Source: Sva-07 sp041685755 (GTDB lineage: Bacteria; Actinomycetota; Acidimicrobiia; Acidimicrobiales; Ilumatobacteraceae). Taken from it: DNA of 64,000 nt. The position numbers and the translations under genes were made by a program. Positions within the stretch are counted from its first letter, which is position 1; each line of letters begins with the position of its first letter. The stretch is from positions 14,861 through 78,860 of the forward strand of contig JAWLFC010000002.1 in the NCBI GenBank assembly GCA_041685755.1. Direction: 5' to 3'. The notes below the pieces were generated by a model, which had not been told where the DNA came from, did not search any database, and worked only from the letters and a program-made list of their open reading frames with translations. Shown here piece after piece: positions 38,681 to 47,096 of the stretch.

Positions 38681-38790
38681 GTTTGTGGCGTGTTGTGGTT
38701 GACCCGGCCCAACCAGTTCGCCCCGCAAACGGGGAGGGCCGTTTGTGGCGTGTTGTGGTTCACCCGGCCCAACCAGTCCGCACCGCAAAC
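38681..38790. repeat. Tandem pair of 50-bp hairpin elements
   Basis: Copy 1 at 38681-38730 and copy 2 at 38741-38790, differing at three positions, with a ten-base GC spacer. In each, GTTTGTGG at one end pairs with CCGCAAAC at the other (one wobble), and TGGTT pairs with AACCA inside around the CCCGGCC loop. Lies between the menB 3' end and the trmH-type start. REP-like element or small structured RNA. Confidence 0.85.
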
Positions 38791-38820
38791 GTGACGGGGG
38801 AGGGAGGGGAGGAGTGGGCA

Positions 38821-39771
38821 TCAGAAGTGGTACGGGTAGGCAGACCAGTCGGCAGGGCGCTTCTCGAGGAAGCTGTCGCGGCCTTCCTGCGCCTCGTCGG
38901 TGCCGTAGGCCAGGCGCGTCGCCTCGCCGGCGAACACCTGCTGGCCGACCAGGCCGTCGTCGATCAGGTTGAACGAGAACTTCAGCATCCGCTGCGCCGT
39001 CGGGCTCTTGGCGCAGATCTCCCGGCCCCACTGCAACGCCTCGGCTTCCAGCTCGGCGTGGGCAACCGAGGCATTGACCGCGCCCATCGCCACCATGTCG
39101 TCGGCGGTGTACTCGCGCCCGAGGAAGAAGATCTCCCGGGCGAACTTCTGGCCGACCTGCCGGGCGAGGTAGGCCGACCCGAACCCTCCGTCGAAGCTCG
39201 CCACGTCGGCGTCGGTCTGCTTGAACCGGGCGTGCTCGCGGCTGGCCAGCGTGAGGTCGGACACGACGTGCAGCGAGTGGCCGCCGCCCGCCGCCCAACC
39301 GGGGACGACGCAGACGACGACCTTCGGCATGAACCGGATCAGTCGCTGCACCTCCAGGATGTGCAGCCGTCCGGCGCGTCCCGGCTCGATCGTGTCGGCG
39401 GTCTCCTCGGCGGCGTACTTGTAGCCGTCCCTGCCCCGGATCCGCTGGTCGCCGCCGGAACAGAACGCCCAGCCCCCGTCCTTCGGCGACGGCCCGTTGC
39501 CGGTCAGCAGCACGCACCCGACGTCGGTCGACATGCGGGCATGATCGAGCGCCGTGTACAGCTCGTCGACGGTGTGGGGCCGGAAGGCGTTGCGGATCTC
39601 GGGGCGGTCGAAGGCGATGCGCACCACCCCGGCGTCGACGGCGCGGTGATAGGTGATGTCGGTGAACGCGAATCCCTCGACGTCACGCCATGCCGTCGGG
39701 TCGAAGATCTCGGACACCGACCTGTCGGGCGTCGCCGGGGAGGGTGGGGGAAGGGGGGCATCGTTCGCCAT
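38821..39771 (-). CDS. menB: 1,4-dihydroxy-2-naphthoyl-CoA synthase
   Basis: 316 residues. Crotonase-fold enzyme that closes the naphthalene ring of menaquinone. Visible: N-terminal Pro-rich tail, FCSGGDQRIRGRDGY (MenB oxyanion and substrate loop), VPGWAAGGGHSLHVV, DADVASFDGGFGSAYLA, the C-terminal QEGRDSFLEKRPADWSAYPYHF-like closing helix. Starts at 39771, divergent to an alpha/beta hydrolase with only 34 bp between starts. Other men genes are not in the window. Confidence 0.95.
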   Translation of the reverse strand: MANDAPLPPPSPATPDRSVSEIFDPTAWRDVEGFAFTDITYHRAVDAGVVRIAFDRPEIRNAFRPHTVDELYTALDHARMSTDVGCVLLTGNGPSPKDGGWAFCSGGDQRIRGRDGYKYAAEETADTIEPGRAGRLHILEVQRLIRFMPKVVVCVVPGWAAGGGHSLHVVSDLTLASREHARFKQTDADVASFDGGFGSAYLARQVGQKFAREIFFLGREYTADDMVAMGAVNASVAHAELEAEALQWGREICAKSPTAQRMLKFSFNLIDDGLVGQQVFAGEATRLAYGTDEAQEGRDSFLEKRPADWSAYPYHF

Positions 39772-39793
39772 CGCCCCATGTTGGCCGATCCGG

Positions 39794-39799
39794 TACCGT
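39794..39799 (+). promoter_or_regulatory. -10-like box for the alpha/beta hydrolase gene
   Basis: TACCGT, six bases before the ATG at 39806. Confidence 0.4.
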
Positions 39800-39805
39800 C
39801 GGCCC

Positions 39806-40591
39806 ATGCCCCACGCCGACGTCAACGGACAACGCATCTTCTTCGACGACACCGGCGGCGACGGCCCGCCCGTGATCCTCGCCCACGGGTTCCTGATGGA
39901 CCACGAGATGTTCGTGCACCAGGTCGCGGCGCTGCGCGACGACTACCGGGTGATCACCTGGGACGAGCGGGGCTTCGGCCAGACCGAGTACGACGGCGAG
40001 CCGTTCACCTACTGGGACTCCGCGAACGACTGTCTCGGGCTGCTCGACCACCTCGGGATCGACCGGGCGGTCGTCGGCGGCATGAGCCAGGGCGGGTTCC
40101 TGTCGCTCCGTGTCGCACTGACGGCTCCGGAACGGGTGCGGGCGCTGATCCTGCTCGATACCCAGGCCGGCGTGGAGGACCCGGAGGTCGCCCCGGGCTA
40201 CTGGCAGATGAACGACACGTGGCTTGCCGTCGGGCCGGTCGACGAACTCGCCGAAGCGGTCGCCGGGCTGATCATCTCCGACCCCGAGGTCAACCCCGTC
40301 TGGATCGCGAAGTGGCGCGAGCGGCCCAACGACTACATCCAGCAGCCCTTCAACACGCTCATGACGCGCGATGACGTCACCGATCGCCTCGGCGAGATCA
40401 CCTGCCCGGCGCTGGTGGTGCACGGCACCGAGGACGTGTCGATCTCGATGGACAAGGCCGAGGCGCTCGCCGCCGGCCTGCCGGGTTCGGGGTCGGTCGT
40501 GAAGGTCGGCGGCGCCCACGCCGCGAACCTGACGAACCCGGAACCGGTCAACGCGGCGATCCGCGACTTCCTCGCCGGACTGCCCGACTGA
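39806..40591 (+). CDS. Alpha/beta hydrolase
   Basis: 261 residues. Serine hydrolase fold: oxyanion HGFLMDHE, nucleophile elbow GGMSQGG, acid near VHGTEDVSI, and histidine in GGAHAANL. Probably a lactonase or esterase; MenH (a hydrolase-fold lyase of menaquinone synthesis) is a thought because of the divergent menB, but its hallmark residues were not checked. The start sits right after the -10-like box; the cofE gene follows after two bases, so an operon. Confidence 0.82.
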   Translation: MPHADVNGQRIFFDDTGGDGPPVILAHGFLMDHEMFVHQVAALRDDYRVITWDERGFGQTEYDGEPFTYWDSANDCLGLLDHLGIDRAVVGGMSQGGFLSLRVALTAPERVRALILLDTQAGVEDPEVAPGYWQMNDTWLAVGPVDELAEAVAGLIISDPEVNPVWIAKWRERPNDYIQQPFNTLMTRDDVTDRLGEITCPALVVHGTEDVSISMDKAEALAAGLPGSGSVVKVGGAHAANLTNPEPVNAAIRDFLAGLPD

Positions 40592-40593
40592 AC

Positions 40594-41346
40594 GTGGGTC
40601 GCATCGAGGTCTTCGGCATCCCCGGTCTCCCGGAGATCGCGGCGGGCGACGATCTCGCGGCACAGATCGTCGCTGCCGCGGCCGACAGTGGGACACCGCT
40701 CACCGACCGCGACGTCGTCGTGATCACCTCGAAGGTCGTGTCGAAGGCCGAGGGGCGAGCAGTCGAACTCGCGGCGGTCGAGCCGTCGACGTTCGCGACG
40801 TCGTGGGCCACTCGCTGGGAGAAGGACCCGCGGGTGGTCGAGGTCGTGCTGCGCGAGTCGAAGCGGATCATCCGTCAGATCGGGCCGGTGCTGATCACGG
40901 AAACCCATCACGGGTTCTGCTGTGCCAACTCCGGCGTCGACCAATCCTCGAGCGGCGCCCACGACCGGGTGCTCGTGCTCCCGGAGGACTCCGATGCATC
41001 CGCCCGGCGCTTCCGCCGGCGCTTCGCCGACCTCGGCCTCGACGTGGCCGTGATCGTCAGCGACACGTTCGGGCGCCCGTGGCGCGAGGGGCAGACCGAC
41101 GTCGCCATCGGGATCGCCGGCATGCACCCGCTGCACAGCTACATCGGTCAGCACGACCCGCACGGCCACGAGTTCCGCGTCCAGGAGATCTGCGTCGCCG
41201 ACGAGCTGACCGCGGCGGCCGAACTGGTGAAGGGCAACACCAGCCGGGTGCCGGTCGCGGTGATCCGTGGCTACGAGTGGGTCACCGACGACGAGGCGAC
41301 GATGGCGCCCGTCCTGCGCGACTCCGAACGCGACCTGTTCCGCTGA
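40594..41346 (+). CDS. cofE: Coenzyme F420:L-glutamate ligase
   Basis: 250 residues. Adds glutamates to F420-0 in a GTP-dependent reaction, completing the deazaflavin coenzyme. Visible: LTDRDVVVITSKVVSKAEGR, HGFCCANSGVDQSSSG (family signature), VIVSDTFGRPWREGQTD, GIAGM and the final VPVAVIRGYEW. No FbiB-type nitroreductase extension, unlike mycobacterial FbiB. GTG start two bases behind the hydrolase. CofD/FbiA is not in this window. Ends convergent with the M20 peptidase, with a hairpin over both stops. Confidence 0.93.
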   Translation: MGRIEVFGIPGLPEIAAGDDLAAQIVAAAADSGTPLTDRDVVVITSKVVSKAEGRAVELAAVEPSTFATSWATRWEKDPRVVEVVLRESKRIIRQIGPVLITETHHGFCCANSGVDQSSSGAHDRVLVLPEDSDASARRFRRRFADLGLDVAVIVSDTFGRPWREGQTDVAIGIAGMHPLHSYIGQHDPHGHEFRVQEICVADELTAAAELVKGNTSRVPVAVIRGYEWVTDDEATMAPVLRDSERDLFR

Positions 41347-41368
41347 CCGCCCTGATGGCGAGGTCAGC
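41342..41368. terminator. Bidirectional hairpin over the stops of cofE and the M20 gene
   Basis: GCTGACC (41342-41348) and GCC (41349-41351) pair with GGC (41357-41359) and GGTCAGC (41362-41368), five-base loop, two-base bulge. It includes the TGA of cofE (41344-41346) and that of the M20 gene (41364-41366, minus strand). No T-tract. Confidence 0.5.
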
Positions 41369-42713
41369 CGACGAGGTCCTTGGCGATGCCGTAGAAGTAG
41401 TTGCCGGACAGGCCGAGCGAGTCGACGTCGATGCGCTCGTCGTTGCCGTGGAACCGCGACCCGAACGTCGCGATGTCCAGCGCCGGCGAGAACAGACCGG
41501 CCCCGTAGGCGGTGATCCCGCGCTCGCGGTAGAAGCGGGCGTCGGTCCCGCCGACGATGAGCCCGGGTACGAGCTCGGCGCCGGGGTAGGCGACCTGGGT
41601 GTGCCTGGTGAGCGTCTCCCACAGCGCGTTGGACGGCCCGAAGTCGCACGCGGTCGGGTCCGAGTGCTGGAGCACGCTGACGTCGACCTGGTCGTACAGA
41701 TCGCCGAGGGCCTCGCGGAGCATCGCGTCGACGTCGTCGCGGGTCGTGCCCGGCACGGTGCGGATGTCCACGTCGATGTCGACGACGTCGGGAATCGTGT
41801 TGGTCTTCTGGCCGCCGTGGGCGACGTTCGGCGAGATCGTCGTGTGGGTCTGGGCGTGGCACATCCGCGACACCGCCGTCGGCATCGACTCCAGGGTGGC
41901 GAAGATGTCCTCGGTCGAGGTCAGGCCGGCCTTCAGCTCCTCGGGGAGCTGCATCGTGGCCACCTGCGCCCGCCAGATGTCGTCGATGTGCGGCGCCGTG
42001 CGGTACTCGGCGAGCCGACGAACGACCTCGGCGGCCTTGATGAGCGCGTTGTCGGCGCCGAACGGCGCCGAGCCGTGCCCGGGCGTGCCGTGCACGCGCA
42101 GGCGCCGCCACGCGAGTCCCTTCTCGCCGACGTTGACCGTCACCGAACGGTGGCCGTGGTCGTCGACGGTCGACCACCCGCCGAGCTCGGTCAGGACGTA
42201 GTCGGCGGCGATGGCGTCCCAGTGGTGTTCGACCATCCACTCCGCGCCCCAGGTGCCACCCGCCTCCTCGTCGCCGACGCCGAAGTAGATCAGGTCGCCC
42301 TTCGGGCGGAAGCCCTCGGTGGCGAGCCGGCGGAACGCAACGGCCATCGACGAGGTGAGGTTGAGCATGTCGATCGCGCCCCGACCCCACACCTCGCCGT
42401 CGATCACCTCGCCACCGAACGGGTCCTCGCGCCACCCGTCGCGATTGACCGGCACGACGTCGATGTGGCCCATCAGGCACAGCGACGGCGCATCGGGATC
42501 GGTGCCCTCGATGCGGGCGACCATCGAGTCACGCCCGGGCCGCGGCGTGAACCGTTGCACGTCGAGACCCGCCCCGTCGAGGTAGGTCACGAGGAGGTCG
42601 GAGTTGCGCGTCTCCTCGCCGGAGTCGGGCGTGCCGTCGTTCACGCAGGCGTTGCGGATCAGCGCCTGCAGCAACTCGGTTGTCGGGCCGGTGAACTCCT
42701 CGGGTGTCGCCAT
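41364..42713 (-). CDS. M20-family metallopeptidase
   Basis: 449 residues, di-zinc fold. Visible: MGHIDVVPVNRDGW (zinc His and Asp), WGRGAIDMLN, FGVGDEEAGGTWGAEW (general-base and zinc Glu pair), the dimerisation domain ~190-310, and FHGNDERIDVDSLGLS near the end (last zinc His). Members cleave dipeptides or deacylate N-acyl amino acids. Start has a -10-like box six bases upstream. Confidence 0.92.
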   Translation of the reverse strand: MATPEEFTGPTTELLQALIRNACVNDGTPDSGEETRNSDLLVTYLDGAGLDVQRFTPRPGRDSMVARIEGTDPDAPSLCLMGHIDVVPVNRDGWREDPFGGEVIDGEVWGRGAIDMLNLTSSMAVAFRRLATEGFRPKGDLIYFGVGDEEAGGTWGAEWMVEHHWDAIAADYVLTELGGWSTVDDHGHRSVTVNVGEKGLAWRRLRVHGTPGHGSAPFGADNALIKAAEVVRRLAEYRTAPHIDDIWRAQVATMQLPEELKAGLTSTEDIFATLESMPTAVSRMCHAQTHTTISPNVAHGGQKTNTIPDVVDIDVDIRTVPGTTRDDVDAMLREALGDLYDQVDVSVLQHSDPTACDFGPSNALWETLTRHTQVAYPGAELVPGLIVGGTDARFYRERGITAYGAGLFSPALDIATFGSRFHGNDERIDVDSLGLSGNYFYGIAKDLVG

Positions 42714-42719
42714 GACCGC

Positions 42720-42725
42720 ACGCTA
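42720..42725 (-). promoter_or_regulatory. -10-like box for the M20 peptidase gene
   Basis: TAGCGT on the minus strand, six bases before the ATG at 42713. Confidence 0.45.
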
Positions 42726-42732
42726 GTGGCGT

Positions 42733-43326
42733 TCATGGCAACGGGTCGGGGCGTCCGATCCCGGTCACGACGGTGCGCCAGGCCCGATCGACCGACGAGG
42801 CATCCAGCGGCTCCGGTGCCGATCGAGCCAGCTCCTCGAGCCACTCGCCGAGTCGTTGGCCCTCGACGAGGTGGCTGCCGTGGACGAGTTCGTCGAATGC
42901 GGACCGGGTCGGCTCGGGAGATCCCCAGAAGACCCGAGCCGACAACCGGCAGCCGACGCCGGAGGGTCGAGCGATCTCGTCGACCGGGCCGCGAGCGACG
43001 GCGGCGTCGCTGACGAGTCGGGTGTCGCCGACGGTGTCGATCAGGTGCCGCGGCGCGGGTCGATCGGCGACGACCGTGGTGATGGCGACGATGCCCGGTG
43101 GCCCGACGACGACGTGATCGACGCCGCCGAGCGCACCGCCGACTTCGTACACGACCCGCCACGGAGCGGTGTCGTGGCGGTGCAGCGCCTCGGCGGTGAG
43201 GCGGACCCCCGACACGGGCTTGGCGTCGTCGGGCGCCAAAGCGGCGATCGAGCGCCGATACCAGACGTAGGCGCCGATCACCAGGATCGGGAGCAGGACG
43301 AGCGGGATGACGATGCCGAGGTCCAC
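42733..43326 (-). CDS. Single-helix membrane protein, NERD-like stretch
   Basis: Function not recognised. ~197 residues. The first helix is LGIVIPLVLLPILVIGAYVW, then a basic step (YRRS) and a cytoplasmic or periplasmic domain. A segment reading VDHVVVGPPGIVAITTVV resembles the opening of NERD nuclease-related domains, which is suggestive only. The start is taken as the GTG at 43326; a TTG at 43338 overlapping the preceding stop is also possible. It follows the acetyltransferase fusion by about five bases, so co-transcription is likely. Confidence 0.6.
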   Translation of the reverse strand: MDLGIVIPLVLLPILVIGAYVWYRRSIAALAPDDAKPVSGVRLTAEALHRHDTAPWRVVYEVGGALGGVDHVVVGPPGIVAITTVVADRPAPRHLIDTVGDTRLVSDAAVARGPVDEIARPSGVGCRLSARVFWGSPEPTRSAFDELVHGSHLVEGQRLGEWLEELARSAPEPLDASSVDRAWRTVVTGIGRPDPLP

Positions 43327-43330
43327 GCCA

Positions 43331-45886
43331 CTAGTCAAGCCGACGCAGCGGACCGTCCTCGGCGATGTGCGGCTCGATGCGGACGGCGGCGTCGGTGATG
43401 ACGGCGCCGTCGTCGGACACGATCACCGGGTTGAGGTCGAGCTCGGCGACCTCGGGATGATCCGAGGCGAGCTGAGCGGCGAGCACGATGGCATCGACCA
43501 GTGGCGCCGAGTCGAACCCCGACGAGTCGAGCGCGGCGGCAAGTCGCGTCTCGCGCAGCATCGTGGTGGCGCTCGCCGGAGAGACCGGAGCGAGGCGGCT
43601 CGTGCGGTCGTCGATGGCGTCGGCCTGGGCGCCGCCCAGACCGACGGTGACGATGGCGCCGAGGCGATCGTCGTGTTCGCAGCGGATGCGGACGTCGACG
43701 CCGGGTGAGGTCATCGCCTGCACGACGAGGTCGTCGGCGTCGGCGCCCAGCGAGTCGCGCATGACCTCGATCGCCTCGGCCACGTCGTCGTCGCCGGAGA
43801 GGTCGAGGGCGACACCGGCGCGCGCCGACCGTCCGGGCCGTCGCCGGACTGCCTTGACCGCCACCGGGAAGCCGATCTCACGTGCTGCCGCCGCCGCCGT
43901 GTCGGGCGTCGCCTCGACGGCGGCAGCCATGTCGAGTCCGTAGGCGCCGAACAGCGCTCGCTCGGCGGTGAGATCCAGGTCGATGCTGCCGTCGTGGGAC
44001 GCATCGCTCGCTGCCGAGATGATCGCGTGGGCGGCACGCGGATCGACGTGGCGGCCGGTCTCCTCCGGGGCGGCCGCTTCGTCGCGCAACCAGCGGGCGT
44101 AGGCGTGCGATCGGCCGAGGACCGCGGCGGCCTGCTCGGGGAACGTGAAGGCCGGGACCGACGAGCCGGGCGCCACGGGCCCGTCCGCTCCGCCGAGCAG
44201 CACGGCGACGACCGGCTTGGTGGTGTTGCGGGCGCCGTCGTCGATGTGGCGGGCGGCGACGTCGACATCGGCGGCGACGGCTGGGGCGTGGATCACGAGG
44301 AGCCCGTCGACGCCGTCGTCGGCGAGCGCGGCCTGCATCGCCGCCGGGTAGTCCTGCGATGCTGCGCTCCAGTCGAGCCGGATCGGTCCGTCGACCGCTT
44401 CGAGTCCCGCCGCGCCGAGCGCGGCGGCGGCGAGCGTGCCGGGGCTGCGGGAGTTGGTCAGCACGGCGACGCGCGGGCCCTCGAGCACGGGTTGAGTAGC
44501 GAGGACCCGGACGGTCTCGAGGAGCGCCGGCACGGTCGGAACCTCGATGAGGCCGGCCTGCTGGTACAGCGCGCTGCCCATCTCGCCGGCGGCGGCGGCA
44601 CCGGTTCGCACGGCGACGATCGGTCGAGTGCGAGACACCCGGCGGGCGATGCGGGCGAACTTGCGGGGGTTGCCGAACGCCTCGGTGTAGAGCGCGACGA
44701 CGGTCGTGTTGTCGTCGAACTCCCAGAACTGGAGCAGATCGTTGGCGGAGATGTCGGACTTGTCGCCGAGCGACACGAACCAGGAGATGCCGAGGTCGAC
44801 GTCGCGCGCCTTGCGCAGGAACGACCCGCCGAGCGAACCCGACTGCATCGAGATCGCGACGCCGCCGGCAGGGAGCGTCACGTCGACGAGAGCAGCCTGG
44901 AGGCGCGTCTCGGGACGCGGCGATGCGATGCCCATGCTCGAGGGGCCGATGATCCGCAGCCCGTTGCGGCGGGCCCGAGCGACGAGCGCCGGTACGTCGA
45001 CATCGGTGCCGTCGACCGAGGTGACGATCACCGCGCCGCGCATCCGCTTGGCGATGCAGGCGTCGATCGTCTCGTCGAGCGAGCGGGCCGGAACGGCGAC
45101 GATCGCCAGCGACACCTCGTCGGGAAGATCGGCGATCGAGCGATGACAGGGGTGGCCGTGGACGGTGTCGTGACGGGGATTGACGGCGTACACGGGGGCG
45201 TCGACGCCGTCGACGACGTTGCGCCAGACGGCGTCGCCGACGCTGCCCGCCCGTTCGGACGCGCCGATGACGGCGACGGCGCGGGGGATCAGGATGCGGG
45301 CGACGGCGCGGGAGTCGGCGCGTTGCTCGCGCCGCTCGACGCTGTCGAGGAACTCCTCGGTGTCGGCGAGCTCCCAGTCGAGATCGACCACGCCGGAGTC
45401 GAAGCGGCGTTGCAGCGGCCAGCCCGCCTTGGCGAACACCGCCAGCATGGCCCGGTTGTCGCCCAGCACTTCGGCGGTGAACCGCTCGATGCCGTTGGAG
45501 CGGGCGATGGCGGCGAGGTGCTCGAGCAGGAGCGTGGCGATGCCCTGCCCCTGGTGGGCATCGCTCACCATGAACGCCGCCTCCGCTTCGTCACGGCCGG
45601 GCCAGCGTTCGTAGCTCGCCCAGGCGATCAGCTCGTCGTGTGATTCGACGACGAGGGCGGCGCGGTCGACCATGTCGACCGCGGTGAAGTGCTCGAGTTC
45701 CTTCTCGCTGAGTTCGGGCTTCGGTGAGAAGTACCGGCGGTAGATGCTCTCGGGCGACTGGCGGCGGTGGAAGTCGGCGAGGGCGGGTTTGTCCGCCGGC
45801 GTCAGGGGTCGGATGAATGCGGTGTCGCCGCTGCCGAGGACGACCGAGGAGGCCCACTTCGAGTCGGCGGCCGGCTCGTCGGTCAT
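43331..45886 (-). CDS. GNAT acetyltransferase fused to NDP-forming acyl-CoA-synthetase module
   Basis: 851 residues. N-terminal GNAT domain ~1-170 with acetyl-CoA loop HQGQGIATLL, then a CoA-binding Rossmann domain (AVAVIGASERAGSVGD, ~200), ligase-CoA domain, and ATP-grasp domain ~630-840 (ALFGAYGLDM, PVAVKAVRRR). Family of Pat-type protein lysine acetyltransferases; the ligase-like half is usually a sensor. The active-site histidine loop (SHTGALAG) typical of functional ligases is not seen: RTGAAAAGEMGSALYQQAG shows a gap there, so synthesis of acetyl-CoA is unlikely. Domain order is GNAT first, as in actinobacterial Pat. Divergent to an HDAC-type deacetylase at 46009. Confidence 0.88.
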   Translation of the reverse strand: MTDEPAADSKWASSVVLGSGDTAFIRPLTPADKPALADFHRRQSPESIYRRYFSPKPELSEKELEHFTAVDMVDRAALVVESHDELIAWASYERWPGRDEAEAAFMVSDAHQGQGIATLLLEHLAAIARSNGIERFTAEVLGDNRAMLAVFAKAGWPLQRRFDSGVVDLDWELADTEEFLDSVERREQRADSRAVARILIPRAVAVIGASERAGSVGDAVWRNVVDGVDAPVYAVNPRHDTVHGHPCHRSIADLPDEVSLAIVAVPARSLDETIDACIAKRMRGAVIVTSVDGTDVDVPALVARARRNGLRIIGPSSMGIASPRPETRLQAALVDVTLPAGGVAISMQSGSLGGSFLRKARDVDLGISWFVSLGDKSDISANDLLQFWEFDDNTTVVALYTEAFGNPRKFARIARRVSRTRPIVAVRTGAAAAGEMGSALYQQAGLIEVPTVPALLETVRVLATQPVLEGPRVAVLTNSRSPGTLAAAALGAAGLEAVDGPIRLDWSAASQDYPAAMQAALADDGVDGLLVIHAPAVAADVDVAARHIDDGARNTTKPVVAVLLGGADGPVAPGSSVPAFTFPEQAAAVLGRSHAYARWLRDEAAAPEETGRHVDPRAAHAIISAASDASHDGSIDLDLTAERALFGAYGLDMAAAVEATPDTAAAAAREIGFPVAVKAVRRRPGRSARAGVALDLSGDDDVAEAIEVMRDSLGADADDLVVQAMTSPGVDVRIRCEHDDRLGAIVTVGLGGAQADAIDDRTSRLAPVSPASATTMLRETRLAAALDSSGFDSAPLVDAIVLAAQLASDHPEVAELDLNPVIVSDDGAVITDAAVRIEPHIAEDGPLRRLD

Positions 45887-45996
45887 CGGGGGTACCTCAC
45901 GTTGTCAGCATGGCATCTCCGAGCCCGCAGCGACACCGGTGTGACCGCGTTCATGGTGAGGTGGCGCGCGCCTGGGGTTCGGGGGCCTCGGGTGCC

Positions 45997-46002
45997 TAGG
46001 GT
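45997..46002 (+). promoter_or_regulatory. -10-like box for the deacetylase gene
   Basis: TAGGGT, six bases before the GTG at 46009. Confidence 0.45.
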
Positions 46003-46008
46003 GAGGGT

Positions 46009-47019
46009 GTGGCCGTGCCCATCTCCGTGTTTGCCGCTGCGCATCTCGACCAGCACCTCACTCCGGACTGGCATCCGGAGCGCCCCGCCCGGCTCGACGC
46101 GGCGCTGGACGGCATCACCCGAGCCGGACTGGTCGACGCCGTCGAGTTCCGCGAGCCGCGTCTGGCGACGGTCGACGAACTCGGCCGGGTCCACGACCCG
46201 ACGTACCTGGCACAGCTCGAGCGGTTCTGCGAGCGCGGCGGCGGTGATCTCGATCCCGACACCTATGCCGCGCCGGGCTCGTGGACGACGGGTCGTCGCG
46301 CTGCCGGTGCCGTGCTCGACGCGGTCGACGCGTTGCGAGGGGGTGAGTGCGACGTCGCATTTGCCGCCGGCCGCCCGCCCGGACATCACGCCGTACCGGA
46401 TCGGGCGATGGGGTTCTGTCTGTTCAACAACGCCGCCGTGGCGGCCGCCAAGCTGGCCGACGCCGGCGAGCGGGTGGCGATCGTCGACTGGGACGTGCAC
46501 CACGGCAACGGCACCCAGGACATCTTCTACGACGACCCTCGGGTGATGTACGTGTCCACCCACGAAGCGCCGCTGTACCCGGGCACGGGGCGCGCCGACG
46601 AGACCGGCGCGGCGAGTGCGCCCGACGCCAACGTCAACCTGCCGTTCCCGGCGGGGACGCGCGGCGACGTCTACCGCCGGGCCTTCGACGAGGTCGTCGT
46701 ACCGCTGGTCGGCCGCTTCGCGCCGGACTGGTTGTTCATCTCGGCCGGATTCGACGCCCACCGCAACGATCCGCTCGCCGGGCTCGAGTTGACCGCTGCC
46801 GACTACGCCGACCTGGCGGTCCGCCTGCAGGCGCTGGTGCCCGAGCGGCGCACGGTCGTCGTGCTGGAGGGGGGCTACGACGCCGACGCCCTGGCGATGT
46901 CGACCGGGGCGACGCTGGCGGCGCTGGTCGGCCACGAGTACCGGCCCGAAGCGGCGTCGACCGGCGAGGTGGGCCTGCCGTCGATCGCCGCCGCCCGCCA
47001 ACGCTGGCACCTCGACTGA
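46009..47019 (+). CDS. HDAC-type deacetylase (AcuC/HdaH class)
   Basis: 336 residues. Zinc-dependent arginase-fold deacetylase. Visible: HLDQHLTPDWHPERPARL (substrate entry), GRPPGHHA (catalytic His pair), DWDVHHGNGTQDIFY (zinc Asp and His), ISAGFDAHRNDPLAG (second zinc Asp), and VLEGGYD. Removes acyl groups from lysines or small amines. Divergent to the GNAT fusion, 122 bp between starts, suggesting a writer-eraser pair. GTG start with a -10-like box. Confidence 0.93.
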   Translation: MAVPISVFAAAHLDQHLTPDWHPERPARLDAALDGITRAGLVDAVEFREPRLATVDELGRVHDPTYLAQLERFCERGGGDLDPDTYAAPGSWTTGRRAAGAVLDAVDALRGGECDVAFAAGRPPGHHAVPDRAMGFCLFNNAAVAAAKLADAGERVAIVDWDVHHGNGTQDIFYDDPRVMYVSTHEAPLYPGTGRADETGAASAPDANVNLPFPAGTRGDVYRRAFDEVVVPLVGRFAPDWLFISAGFDAHRNDPLAGLELTAADYADLAVRLQALVPERRTVVVLEGGYDADALAMSTGATLAALVGHEYRPEAASTGEVGLPSIAAARQRWHLD

Positions 47020-47022
47020 CCA

Positions 47023-47086
47023 CCGGCGCGTCGGGGTCGGGTCCGGACGGGCAGGAGCGCGTCGGGGTCGGGTCCGGACGGGCAGG
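47023..47086. repeat. REP-like palindromic elements, copies C and D (head-to-tail)
   Basis: Two inverse-oriented copies of the 33-bp element found at 25982 and 26682, 31 bases apart (about 47023-47055 and 47054-47086). The 30-base core is unchanged in both. They lie between the convergent deacetylase and serine-hydrolase genes. Confidence 0.85.
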
Positions 47087-47096
47087 AGCGGGTCGG

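Noticed and set aside
38530..38772. 80-codon minus-strand frame over the tandem hairpin element
   Set aside because: Arises from the repeat itself (repeated GRVNHNTPQT), with no start signal; overlaps the TrmH-type gene.
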